From Symbiodinium natans (taxonomy: Eukaryota; Sar; Dinophyceae; Suessiales; Symbiodiniaceae), in NCBI GenBank assembly GCA_905221605.1, contig CAJNDS010002733.1, forward strand, positions 172,501 to 200,000: a DNA stretch of 27,500 nucleotides, given 5' to 3'. The notes under the pieces were generated by a model that was not told the DNA's origin, searched no databases, and saw only the letters and a list, made by a program, of their open reading frames with translations. The first letter of the stretch is position 1. Every line of letters starts with the position of its first letter. Shown piece by piece: positions 1-8,930 of this stretch. The position numbers and the translations under genes are program-made.

Positions 1-220
1 AAAACGGGCTTAGGGTTCCGAATCAGCAGCCCAGTTTCGTGCCTCAAGTCCAAGGGGGGTCTAACCTATTTAGGTTTAGGGCAACGGGGCCGTGTTGATA
101 TCAGTTGCAGGGCAATAGTGCTTAGGGACTTCTCTTAGTCCAAGCCCTGGGGCTTTAAGCCCTGGGGCTCTTGATAGCATTGGTTGTCCTGTATGCATCC
201 CATCTTCCGAACACATACTG

Positions 221-335
221 CTATTGCTGAAGAACCCTCAAGAAAAAATACAAGATTATGATCCCGACACTGCCCCTTGTATTCGGAAGATTGTTTTTTT
301 GGAGGGGGGTTTCTTAAGCAACCTAGTAACAATAG
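221..335. repeat. Imperfect palindrome, possible MITE remnant
   Basis: The left end reads CTATTGCTGAAGAACCCTC. The reverse complement of the right end reads CTATTG...CTTAAGAAACCC, so the ends form an imperfect inverted repeat. A second inverted pair (ATCTTCCGAA near 202 and TTCGGAAGAT near 281) overlaps it. The remaining sequence from 1 to 350 shows only isolated telomere-like words. No transposase is present. Confidence 0.35.
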
Positions 336-353
336 CCTTGGACAGCGCCGCAG

Positions 354-397
354 CTCCTTGGGTTTCGATTCGGTTGTTGCAAAGAAAAGGCCGGCAG
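354..397 (+). other. Exon-like island
   Basis: A 44-nt segment lies between a CGCAG acceptor and a GT donor (CAG|GTTGAG) and reads LLGFRFGCCKEKAG. A related sequence (CTCTTGGGTT, then CGGCTGTTGC) occurs near 797-822, so this may be part of a duplicated element rather than an exon. No family is recognised. Confidence 0.2.
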
Positions 398-664
398 GTT
401 GAGGTTCCGTGTCCCGGGCGGTCCCACAAGAGGAAGATTGCTTATGGGCTTCTTAGAAGATCTCGGGGTTTAGGGCTTGGGGTTTAGGGTTTAGGGTTGA
501 GTTTTTCGCTTGGGGTGTGGGTGTCAGGGTTTAAGGTTTCGTTGACGCCTCTTCAGTAAATCTGGTGATGCCCGGCGCGAGACCTGCCTGGATGCAAAGG
601 GGTTTAGTTGAACTCATGCTAGCTTCTGATTCAAGGTTCCACTAAGAGTTCAAGCTCTCAACAG

Positions 665-780
665 GCTGTGATCGAGCACATCAAGAACATGCCCGTCGGC
701 GGTGGTCTGCCGAATGTCTTGGTGTACTGAGCGCTGGGCTGCCCGCCCTCGCTGAGATCATTCCCGAGGCCTTCCGTTAG
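665..780 (+). pseudogene. Exon-like island with an apparent +1 frameshift
   Basis: After a CAACAG|G acceptor the sequence reads AVIEHIKNMPVGGGLPNVL and then VY and a stop at 728-730. Shifting frame by one base near 720 gives a protein-like continuation ending SAGLPALAEIIPEAFR and a TAG at about 778. This suggests a terminal exon that is broken, mis-sequenced, or spliced in a way I cannot resolve. The family is not recognised. Confidence 0.3.
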
Positions 781-919
781 CCCGAGCCAGCCGATCTCTT
801 GGGTTCGGCTGTTGCTAAGTTAAGTAGGCTCGCAGTATGTCAGTTGAACCCTGAACCCTGAACTCTCAACCCTAGGCCCTAAGCCCTAAACCCTGAACTC
901 AGCACAGCCCGGATAATGT

Positions 920-943
920 TGGGGGGGGGTGGGGGGGGGGGGG
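920..943. repeat. Poly-G tract
   Basis: An almost pure G run of about 24 bases interrupted by a single T. Similar homopolymer-rich tracts lie at 10727-10745 (G), 12477-12496 (C) and 20911-20954 (G with T). Confidence 0.9.
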
Positions 944-969
944 GCACCCCCGCCGGTTGTCATCTTCAG

Positions 970-1024
970 AGCTGTGGCTACCGACCGTTGGTGGTTCGAA
1001 GTTCCCGGCGATGTGCGGACTTGA
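970..1024 (+). other. Exon-like island
   Basis: After CTTCAG the sequence reads in frame as AVATDRWWFEVPGDVRT and ends in TGA, immediately before a CCCTAAA array. The composition is protein-like, but no family is recognised and the acceptor lacks the usual following G. Confidence 0.2.
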
Positions 1025-1025
1025 C

Positions 1026-1131
1026 CCCTAAACCCTAAACCCTAAACCCTAAACCCTAAACCCTAAACCCTAAATCCTAAACCCTAAACCCTAAACCCTA
1101 AACCCTAATTAAACCCTAAAACCCTAAACCC
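1026..1131. repeat. Interstitial telomeric array, CCCTAAA orientation
   Basis: About 15 near-perfect CCCTAAA heptamers with one CCCTAAAT variant and a short AATT interruption near 1107. Confidence 0.95.
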
Positions 1132-1268
1132 AAGGCTCCTAAAACCACCTCAACCCCCTGAAGCCCCTCAATCTCAAGAGCCCATTCGAGCCCTCTGTAT
1201 ATTCCAGTCTCCAGGATCGCCTGAGCCTGCAACTCCAATGGGCGCGAAACCCGCTATCAACTCCCTCA

Positions 1269-1412
1269 AGATATGTATATATATATACTCTGGATTATAT
1301 ATATATACACTCTCTGTATATACGTACATACATGGATGTATTCAGACTGTACACTATATATATATATATGTATATATATATACATATATGTATACATACA
1401 TGTATACATACA

Positions 1413-1459
<47 letters not shown>

Positions 1460-1475
1460 TACACTCTATATTGTA
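1269..1475. repeat. TA / TACA microsatellite
   Basis: Alternating TA dinucleotides, with a TACA-tetranucleotide core around 1395-1440. Apparent ORFs here, rich in Tyr, Ile and His, come from the repeat and are not genes. The sequence from 1500 to 1830 is unique, followed by degenerate telomeric words up to about 1950. Confidence 0.95.
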
Positions 1476-2029
1476 TACACACGCAATATTACATATCTCA
1501 ACCACGAGCCTCAGGGTAATTGGGGTTTGGGTTCCTGGCTGCGAGGTCTTCGTGCTGTCGCAGTTTCACCATTTCACTGACCTGCCCTTGCATGCCACCT
1601 GCAGCACTGCCGGCAAAAAGTCCGCACTGACATGTCGTCCCCAAAAACCTAAAACCCTGGACCCTTGCACTCCCCTAAACCCTAAGCCCTAAGACCTAGC
1701 CGGGCGCCAAAGAAAAAGACCTAAGACCTAAGCCCCAAGCCCTAAGCCCTAACCTTGGCACCCTCTGAAACCCCTTTGAAACCAAGTAGAGCGAGAGTCG
1801 ATGCCCGAAAGCCCACAGCCCTAGGCCCCTGTCAGGATGGGTTTAGGGTTGCGGGTTTAGGGTTTAGGGTTTAGGGCTAGGGGGGTAGCAACAGGTAGTA
1901 CGGGTTTAGGGCTTGACAGGTATAGGGTTCGGGTTTAGGCAAAAGGGTAGGGATGGTGCCATGACTTGGCATGTATTTGGGGGTAATTGTTGTTGGTATT
2001 CTAAGCCCTGAAGCGCGAAATCCCAAAAC

Positions 2030-2180
2030 TTGGGATGTTTCCCCTAAAACAGACAGTCTTTAATTATTTCTAGTACATATCCCCCAAATTATAATCCCTA
2101 TTCAGGACTGTTAGCATAAGAACTTTTAGTTATTTCTAGTATATATCCCCAATTATAATCCCTATTCAGGACTGTTAGCA
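2030..2180. mobile_element. hAT-like MITE, copy 1 (truncated, internally duplicated)
   Basis: It starts with the family terminus TTGGGATGTTTCCCC and carries the family core (ATAATCCCTATTCAGGACTG then TTAGCA). A segment with a period of about 66 bp is duplicated inside the element (TTATTTCTAGTA at 2064 and 2130). The right terminal repeat is missing: the element stops at the first CCCTAAA of the next array. Confidence 0.7.
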
Positions 2181-2280
2181 CCTAAACCCTAAACCCTAAA
2201 CCCTAAACCCTAAACCCTAAACCCTAAACCCTAAACCCTAAACCCTAAACCCTAAACCCTAAACCCTAAACCCTAAACCC
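2181..2280. repeat. Interstitial telomeric array, CCCTAAA orientation
   Basis: About 14 perfect CCCTAAA heptamers that directly abut the truncated MITE on the left. Confidence 0.97.
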
Positions 2281-2446
2281 AAGGGTTCCCAGCCAACCCC
2301 AAATCCTGACGACCAGGTGCTGACCAAAGCCCAAGCGCGCTGTCACGAGTCGATCCGGCATCGTCCTTCAACTTTGCGTCGTCTTTTTCCCGAAAGCATC
2401 GCGAAGGGTTCTTCCGTGCGGAGCCCTCTGACCCAACAACCTAGAG

Positions 2447-2765
2447 TGAAGTACATAGAGTGAAGTGCATAGAGTGAAGCGCGTAGAGCGAAGTGCATAG
2501 AGTGAAGTGCATAGAGTGAAGCGCACAGAGTGAAGTGCATAGAGTGAAGTGCATAGAGTCAAGTGCACAGAGTGAAGTGCATAGAGTGAAGCGCATAGAG
2601 TGAAGTGCATAGAGTGAAGTGCATAGAGTGAAGTGCATAGAGTGAAGTGCACAGAGTCAAGTGCATAGAGTGAAGTGCATAGAGTGAAGTGCATAGAGTG
2701 AAGTGCATAGAGTGAAGTGCATAGAGTGAAGTGCATAGAGTGAAGTGCAATGAGTGAATTGCCTA
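2447..2765. repeat. 14-bp satellite
   Basis: Roughly 22 tandem copies of ATAGAGTGAAGTGC, with point variants (GCGCATAGAG, CACAGAGTCAAG). The unit is not a multiple of 3, yet it stays open on the minus strand, giving low-complexity ORFs of repeated LCTSLYALHSMHFT that I do not regard as genes. Diverged relatives lie at 7918-8140. Confidence 0.95.
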
Positions 2766-2851
2766 GACCTTCGTACCCAGTCCTAGATTTCTAAATTAAA
2801 ATTACTCTTTCTAAGGCGGCGGGCTGGGTTGACATCGCCAATCGGGATTGC

Positions 2852-3403
2852 AACCCTCTGCGGGTTTCGGCGTGGTCGTGGTGCTAAAACCGTCGTTTTT
2901 TTTACGTTTCTTTGTGTCCGCGGACAACCCTCTGCGGGTTTCGGCGTGGTCGCAGTGCCAAAACCGTCGTTTTTTGACGTTTCTTTCTGACCGCGGACAA
3001 CCCTCTGCGGGTAATCGCCGGGTCGCGGTGCTAAAACCGTCGTTTTTGGAACTTTTTTTCGTGGGCGCAGACAACCCTCTGCGGGTTTCGGCGTTGGCGC
3101 GGTGCCAAAACCATCGTGTTTTTGCCTTTTTTGACATACAAACGTAACCCCTCTGCGGGTTTCGGCGTTGGCGCGGTGCCAAAACCATCGTGTTTTTGCG
3201 TTTTTTGACATACGAACGTAACCCCTCTGCGGGTTTCGGCGTTGGCGCGGTGCCAAAACCATCGTGTTTTTGCGTTTTTTGACATACGAACGTAACCCCT
3301 CTGCGGGTTTCGGCGTTGGCGCGGTGCCAAAACCATCGTGTTTTTGCGTTTTTTGACATACGAACGTAACCCCTCTGCGGGTTTCGGCGTGGTCACGGTG
3401 CCA
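2852..3403. repeat. 74-bp satellite
   Basis: Unit starts (AACCC(C)TCTGCGGGT) fall at 2852, 2926, 2999, 3073, 3146, 3220, 3294 and 3368, a period of 73-74 bp. The four units on the right (TTTTTTGACATACGAACGTA type) are nearly identical, while the left ones are more diverged. This suggests recent homogenisation on the inner side. Confidence 0.95.
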
Positions 3404-3800
3404 AAGTCGACTTTTGTAGTACGGACACGCGGAGCTTCCGTGGCTGGAAAGTCGAGTTTTGTAGTACAGACGTAGTACGCCGGGGACACCCGGAGCTTCC
3501 GTGGCTGGAAAGTAGACTTTTGTAGTACAAACGTAGTACGCCGCGGACACCCGGAGCTTCCGTGGCTGGAAAGTCGACTTTTGTAGTACAAATGGAGTAC
3601 GCCGGGGACGCCCGGAGCTTCCCCGTGTCTGGAAAGTCGACTTTTGTAGTACAAATGTAGTACGCCACGGACGCCCCCGGAGCTTCCCCGTGGCTGGATA
3701 GTTGACATTTTGTAGTACAAACGTAGTACGCCGCGGACACGCGGAGCTGCCGTGGCTGGAAAGTCGACTGTTTGTAGTACAGATGTAGTACGCCGCGGAC
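3404..3800. repeat. About 61-bp satellite with GTAGTAC and GGAGCTTCCGTGGCTGG modules
   Basis: AAAGTCGACTTTTGTAGTAC recurs at about 3404, 3448, 3509, 3570, 3633, 3697 and 3760, with spacing of 44-64 bp. Each unit carries GGAGCTTCCGTGGCTGG, a module also present in the 34-bp variant of the neighbouring 42-bp satellite. Confidence 0.93.
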
Positions 3801-4245
3801 ACGCTGGGTGTCTGAAAACACCGCAAATAGCATGGTAACGGACATCTGGGCGCATGAAAACACCGCAAATAGCATGGTAACGGACATCTGGGCGCATGAA
3901 AACACCGCAAATAGCATGGTAACGGACCGCCGCGGATGCCCTGGGCGTCTGAAAACACCGCAAATAGCATGGTAACGGACATCTGGGCGCTTGGAAACAC
4001 CGCAAATAGCATGGTAACGGACATCTGGGCGCTTGAAAACACCGCAAATAGCATGGTAACGGACCGCCGCGGATGCCCTGGGCGTCTGAAAACACCGCAA
4101 ATAGCAGGGTAACGGACATCTGGGCGCTTGAAAACACCACAAAGAGCATGGTAACCGCAAATAGCATGGTAACGGACATCTGGGCGCTTGAAAACACCGC
4201 AAATAGCAAGGTAACGGACATCTGTGCGCTTGAAAACACCGCAAA
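3800..4245. repeat. 42-bp satellite, subfamily A
   Basis: The unit runs GCAAATAGCATGGTAACGGA, then CATCTGGGCGCTTGAAAACA, then CC. Every third unit or so is a 54-bp form carrying an extra CGCCGCGGATGCCC (about 3791, 3930 and 4068), giving a repeat period of about 138 bp. It has the same scaffold and length as subfamily B (GCAAATA.CATGGT...AAAA.C). Confidence 0.92.
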
Positions 4246-6600
4246 TATGGTCCCCGAATTCGCTGGTTCCAAATGCATGGCAAATACCATGGTCCCCGAA
4301 TTCGCTGCTTCCAAAAGCATCGCAAATACCATGGTCCCCGAATCCGCTGTTTCCAAAACCATCGCAAGGAGCTTCCGTGGCTGGTTCCAAAACCATCGCA
4401 AATACCATGGTCCCCGAATTCGCTGGTTCCAAAAGCATCGCAAATACCATGGTCCCCGAATTCGCTATTTCCAAAAGCATCGCAAATACCATGACCCCCG
4501 AATTCGCTGGTGCCAAAAGCATCGCAAATACCATGGTCCCCGAATTCGCTGGTTCCAAACGCATGGCAAATACCATGGTCCCCAAATTCGCTGCTTCCAA
4601 AAGCATCGCAAATACCATGGTCCCCGGATTCGCTGTTTCCAAAACCATCGCAAGGAGCTTCCGTGGCTGGTTCCAAAACATCGCAAATACCATGGTCCCC
4701 GAATTCGCTGGTTCCAAAAGCATCGCAAATACCATGGTCCCCGAATTCGCTGTTTCCAAAAGCATCGCAAATACCATGGTCCCCGAGTTCGCTGTTTCCA
4801 AAACCATCGCAAATACCATGGTCCCCGAATTCGCTGGTTCCAAACGCATGGCAAATACCATGGTCCCGAATTTGCTGCTTCCAAAAGCATCGCAAATACC
4901 ATGGTCCCCGAATTCGCTGTTTCCAAAACCATCGCAAGGAGCTTCCGTGGCTGGTTCCAAAACCATCGCAAATACCATGGTCCCCGAATTCGCTGGTTCC
5001 AAAAGCATCGCAAATACCATGGTCCCCGAATTCGCTGTTTCCCCGAATTCGCTGGTTCCAAACGCATGGCAAATACCATGGTCCCCGAATTCGCTGGTTC
5101 CAAAAGCATCGCAAATACCATGGTCCCCGAATTCGCTGGTTTCAAAAACCGGCGCGAAAACCATTGTCCCCGAATTCGCTGGTTCCAAAACCATCGCAAA
5201 TACCATGGTCCCCGAATTCGCTATTTCCAAAAGCATCGCAAATACCATGACCCCCGAATTCACTGGTGCCAAAAGCATCGCAAATACCATGGTCCCCGAA
5301 TTCGCTGGTTCCAAACGCATGGCAAATACCATGGTCCCCGAATTCGCTGCTTCCAAAAGCATCGCAAATACCATGGTCCCCGAATTCGCTGTTTCCAAAA
5401 CCATCGCAAGGAGCTTCCGTGGCTGGTTCCAAAACCATCGCAAATACCATGGTCCCCGAATTCGCTGGTTCCAAAAGCATCGCAAATACCATGGTCCCCG
5501 AATTCGCTATTTCCAAAAGCATCGCAAATACCATGACCCCCGAAATCGCTGGTGCCAAAAGCGTCGCAAATACCATGGTCCCCGAATTCGCTGGTTCCAA
5601 ACGCGTTGCAAATACCATGGTCCCCGAATTCACTGCTTCCAAAAGCATCGCAAAAACCACGGTCCCCGAATTCGCTGTTTCCAAAACCATCGCAAGGAGC
5701 TTCCGTGGCTGGTTCCAAAACCATCGCAAATACAATGGTCCCCGAATTCGCTGGTTCCAAAAGCATCGCAAATACCGTGGTCCCCGAGTTCGCTGTTTCC
5801 AAAAGCATCGCAAATACCACGGTCCCCGAGTTCGCTGTTTCCAAAACCATCGCAAATACCATGGTCCCCGAATTCGCTGGTTCCAAACGCATGGCAAATA
5901 CCATGGTCCCCGAATTTGCTGCTTCCAAAAGCATCGCAAATACCATGGTCCCCGAATTCGCTGTTTCCAAAACCATCGCAAGGAGCTTCCGTGGCTGGTT
6001 CCAAAACCATCGCAAATACCATGGTCCCTGAATTCGCTGGTTCCAAAAGCATCGCAAATACCATGGTCCCCGAATTCGCTGTTTCCAAAAGCATCGCAAA
6101 TACCATGGTCCCCGAATTCGCTGGTTCCAAACGCATGGCAAATACCATGGTCCCCGAATTCGCTGGTTCCAAAAGCATCGCAAATTATTAATACCATGGT
6201 CCCCGAATTCGCTGGTTCCAAAACCATCGCAAATAACATGGTCCCCGAATTCGCTGGTTCCAAAACCATCAACCGTCGCAAATACCATTGTCCCCGAGTT
6301 CGCTGGTTCCAAAACCATCGCAAATACCACGGTCACCGAATTTGCTGGTTCCAAAACCATCGATGGCAAATACCATGGTCCTCGAATTCGCTGCAAACAC
6401 CATGGTCCCCGTATTCGCCGGTTCCAAACGCATGGCAAATACCATGGTCCCCGAGTTCGCTGGTTTCAAAAACCATCGCGAAAACCATGGTCCCCGAATT
6501 CGCTCTTCCAAAAGCATCGCAAATACCCTGGTCCCCGAATTCGCTGGTTCCAAAACCATCGCAAATACCATGGTCCCCGATTTCGCAAAATCACATGGTG
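4240..6600. repeat. 42-bp satellite, subfamily B, in a 286-bp higher-order repeat
   Basis: The unit contains CCATGGTCCCCGAATTCGCT, so it carries an NcoI and an EcoRI site. A 34-bp variant, GCAAGGAGCTTCCGTGGCTG plus GTTCCAAAACCATC, begins at 4364, 4650, 4934, 5405, 5692 and 5978. The intervals are 286, 284, 471, 287 and 286, and 6 x 42 + 34 = 286. The 471-bp interval is one period plus a partial duplication that includes a broken unit near 5030-5050. Units after about 6180 are disordered. The unit has no stop codon in any of its six frames, which explains the many long ORFs here on both strands; I do not call them genes. Confidence 0.96.
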
Positions 6601-6725
6601 CTCCAGCGCGGGGCGTGCGAAAACATCGCAAAAAGCATGGTTATTTCATTTCCCGGCGTGCGATAGCATGGAAGCGGAATTCCGCGTGCTTGAAAACCTC
6701 GCAAATATCATGGAAGCGGACTTCG
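6600..6725. repeat. Diverged 42-bp units at the satellite edge (subfamily A-like)
   Basis: Words such as GCGTGCTTGAAAACCTCGCA and AATATCATGGAAGCGGACTTC follow the subfamily A scaffold (GCTTGAAAACACC, GCAAATAGCATGG) rather than subfamily B. The array therefore runs A, then B, then diverged A. Confidence 0.75.
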
Positions 6726-6802
6726 TCTCTCAACCTTGCATGTGAGATCAAGGTTTGGCTCTACTGACGTTGTGTGCACAGTAGATAGGATTGGCGGCGC
6801 GG

Positions 6803-7492
6803 ATGACCGGCCGTGGTAGGAAGCGGCCTGCCTTGTCTGAGCTCGGCTGCGTCGCTGCGCATGGCACGGGCTGGAGGGCGCGTGTCCACATCGGCGAGCG
6901 CAATGTTTTGTGCCCGCAGCGTTCTTGCAAGGACGAAGCCGAGGCTGACCTGGAGGCGCTGCGCGCCGCATCTTCTTACCGCGAGCTGCGTTTGACAGCG
7001 CAGCGACTGAAGACGGGCTCTGCCAGTTTGCTTCCACTGTGTCTGTGTGGAATAAACATTCAGTACCCTTGGAGTCGGCTCATCATAGCTGGGGTGAAAA
7101 CCATCGAGGTCCGCAAATATCCGCTGGGTAAGTACCCCTGTTTCACTGCAGGACAAGATGTATTCCTCATTGAGACTCCTGGCCAGCGTTCCACAGACGG
7201 TGCTGACTGCGCTATCGATGTGGGCCCACCGCCAGAACATTCTCGTGTCATTGGCTTGCTTCGATTCAATGGCTGTTTCCAGTTTGCTGACCTAGAGGAG
7301 TTTGAAGTCTTTCGAGCACAGACGCGAATCAGGCAGGGTGGCAAATATGCCTGGTCGAATCTGGGCGATGGTCCCATCTTCGGCTGGGGGGTGGGCAGTG
7401 CGAGGGAGCTAGAGCCCATACCTGCTGACGGCAAGACAATGCTTGGCTGGCAACGCCCTCGCGCATTGACCGTGAGCTTCTCCGATGTGTAG
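6803..7492 (+). CDS. ASCH/PUA-like domain protein, apparently intronless
   Basis: A single uninterrupted frame of 229 codons from the first ATG; an in-frame TAG at 6782 closes the frame upstream. The C-terminal half looks like an ASCH domain, a PUA-related fold generally linked to RNA binding. It has PWSRLIIAGVKTIEVRKYP at about residues 89-107, a strand RVIGLLRF near 138, and later aromatic segments (YAWSN near 182, FGWGV near 193, WQRPRAL near 216). The N-terminal third has a basic start and a GWRARVHIG...EAEADLEALRAA pattern (about 21-56). That resembles an AP2-like or dinoflagellate-specific beta module, but I cannot name it with confidence. Cellular role and ligand are unknown. The gene begins about 80 bp after the last satellite unit, and its lack of introns contrasts with the transporter gene downstream. 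Retroposition is one explanation. Expression cannot be judged from sequence. Confidence 0.72.
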   Translation: MTGRGRKRPALSELGCVAAHGTGWRARVHIGERNVLCPQRSCKDEAEADLEALRAASSYRELRLTAQRLKTGSASLLPLCLCGINIQYPWSRLIIAGVKTIEVRKYPLGKYPCFTAGQDVFLIETPGQRSTDGADCAIDVGPPPEHSRVIGLLRFNGCFQFADLEEFEVFRAQTRIRQGGKYAWSNLGDGPIFGWGVGSARELEPIPADGKTMLGWQRPRALTVSFSDV

Positions 7493-7597
7493 CAACGTCT
7501 TCTAAGGATGTGGACATATTCACTTGTCAGCGCTGTAGAACTTAGGCTTTGCAATGTACAGCACGTGTGTGACTGATGCTTGAATTTCTTCTCGCAG

Positions 7598-7877
7598 GCG
7601 TTTCACTCGAGACTATATAGGGTCTAGTTTTGCGAATGTCCAGTTGCCCGAGCCTGACCCCGGCGCTGCGTACTCGACGCTGTCTTGCGGAAGGTGCGCC
7701 TGCGCTGGGCACGGCAGAAGCCTCACCCTGGACATGTCAGTCAGTGCCTTTGGTCATGCGCACTCTCGAAGCTGCTGCAAAAAAGGACATGACACGGCAT
7801 GTCTCATTGGAATGAGCATGACATGCCGCTCATTGGACCCACGTGATACAGCCCCAAATGTTAGCACGCTGTCTTAG
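7598..7877 (+). other. Possible exon or degenerate coding segment
   Basis: After CTCGCAG|G one frame stays open to a TAG/TAA region near 7877. It reads RFTRDYIGSSFANVQLPEPD, then a Cys-rich part (CGRCACAGHG, SCCKKGHDTAC). The Cys/His spacing is suggestive of metal binding but matches no family I can name. An overlapping frame is also open, and the 3' part contains a perfect hairpin, so coding status is doubtful. Confidence 0.25.
7795..7828. repeat. 34-nt hairpin
   Basis: CGGCATGTC at the left pairs perfectly with GACATGCCG at the right. Inner arms CTCATT and AATGAG flank a GG loop, with a CAT bulge. Function is unknown. Confidence 0.7.
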
Positions 7878-7917
7878 CTAATGCATTGCGTGGATAGGAC
7901 GCAGCCGAGTCGGGTGC

Positions 7918-8140
7918 ATGCAAGTGAAGTGCATACAGTTCAAGTCCGTTTACTTCAGATCTATTGAATGCCAATGAAGTGTATAGAGTTGACCGCAAGC
8001 GCATGGCATTCAACTCAACACACTTGAACGCCATGCAGTTCAAGTGCATACACATCCAGTGTACAAGTGCAGTATATATACACTTGTCCAAGTGCATACA
8101 GTTCGAGCGCACAGAGTCAAGTGCATAGACTCAATGCACG
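7918..8140. repeat. Diverged relatives of the 14-bp satellite
   Basis: Scattered words CAAGTGCATACAGTT, AAGTGTATAGAGTTGA and GTCAAGTGCATAGA resemble ATAGAGTGAAGTGC, in direct and inverted orientation. An old, decayed array about 5 kb from the fresh one. Confidence 0.7.
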
Positions 8141-8186
8141 GCAAATCGATGCTTTCGGGCCAATCGTCTTCTAGTTCTGTAAGGGT

Positions 8187-8294
8187 TTGGGGTGTTCCCC
8201 CGTATACTAACGCTCCTTAATGGGGATTATATTACCCCTATTCTAGTCCGTATGAAGGACTGTTACACTGCTAGTGCTGCAAAAAAACATCCCA
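8187..8294. mobile_element. hAT-like MITE, copy 2 (diverged)
   Basis: The ends TTGGGGTGTTCCCC and AACATCCCA flank the family core (TATACTAACGCTCCTTAATG, GAAGGACTGTTA). Flanking octamers GTAAGGGT and GTGTAGGG look like a decayed target duplication. The length of 108 bp matches copy 4. Confidence 0.65.
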
Positions 8295-8307
8295 GTGTAG
8301 GGGGGTT

Positions 8308-8492
8308 GTTCAAACACATGGAGTCTTCCTGCATGAGGGGTACCTTCTTGGGGTCCTTAGTATATAGCAGGTTGGAACCCTGTGCCCTTCGTGTGGTCCC
8401 TTACCCTTGTTTAAGGGGATTTAAAGGCTATATGTTCAAACACATGGAGGTTTCCTACATTGGGGGTACCTTATTGGGGTCCTTTTGTATAT
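8308..8492. repeat. Direct repeat of about 58 bp, two copies
   Basis: GTTCAAACACATGGAG begins at 8308 and again at 8434. Both copies continue through GGGGTACCTT and GGGGTCCTT to TATAT (ends near 8365 and 8492). The intervening sequence is unique. Confidence 0.75.
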
Positions 8493-8639
8493 TGGAAGTT
8501 CTACTAGTTGGGGGTCTCTATATACTTGCAAGTATGTCTTTATTTTTGGGGCACTTTAATTCCTAAGAAAAATCTAATTTTTGCCAGGGTTCCAAGTTCA
8601 GTATATATTAGGGGTCCCTTATTTTCGTGAACTCCCACA

Positions 8640-8750
8640 TGGTAGCCCTGGGGTACCCATTTGCCCCCCCTTTTTTGTTTGGTTCAAGGTTCCCATATAA
8701 AGCAGCCCAAAAAAGGGTACGTACCCTTATCATGATATGGGGACCAGGAA
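8640..8750. repeat. Interspersed repeat family G, copy 1
   Basis: It reads TGGTAGCCCTGGGGTACCCA, a C/T tract, TTTGGTTCAAGGTTCCCAT, then ATAAAGCAGCCCAAAAAAGG and a GTACCCTTATCAT tail. Other copies lie at about 16382-16450 and inside transporter intron 4 (about 23671-23760). About 110 bp; no coding capacity. Confidence 0.75.
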
Positions 8751-8930
8751 TAGCGGCCGAGTCCTGCAAAAGCTGCGGTGCCAGAGTTCTAGGATTTGCA
8801 TGTCGGGCGTGTGGTTTAGGGTTTAGGGTTTAAGGTCCCACATGTCGGAGGGTTTAGGATGTCTAGGGCGGTTCAGAGGAGGATCCTGGCATTTGCCGCT
8901 ACACGCGGATTTCGCTGCTTCGGGCCCCAC

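Noticed and set aside
1238-1692. ORFs rich in Tyr, Ile and His on both strands
   Set aside because: Produced by the TA/TACA microsatellite.
1026-2280. Left end as a true chromosome end
   Set aside because: The arrays are short, occur in both orientations, and are embedded in unique DNA across the whole window.
2447-6600. CRISPR array
   Set aside because: The repeats are head-to-tail satellites without unique spacers, in a eukaryotic context with no cas genes.
2783-6666. Very long ORFs (up to 900 codons) on both strands
   Set aside because: They follow satellite units without stops in any frame, overlap one another in all six frames, and translate to short repeated words. No start context or domain supports a gene.
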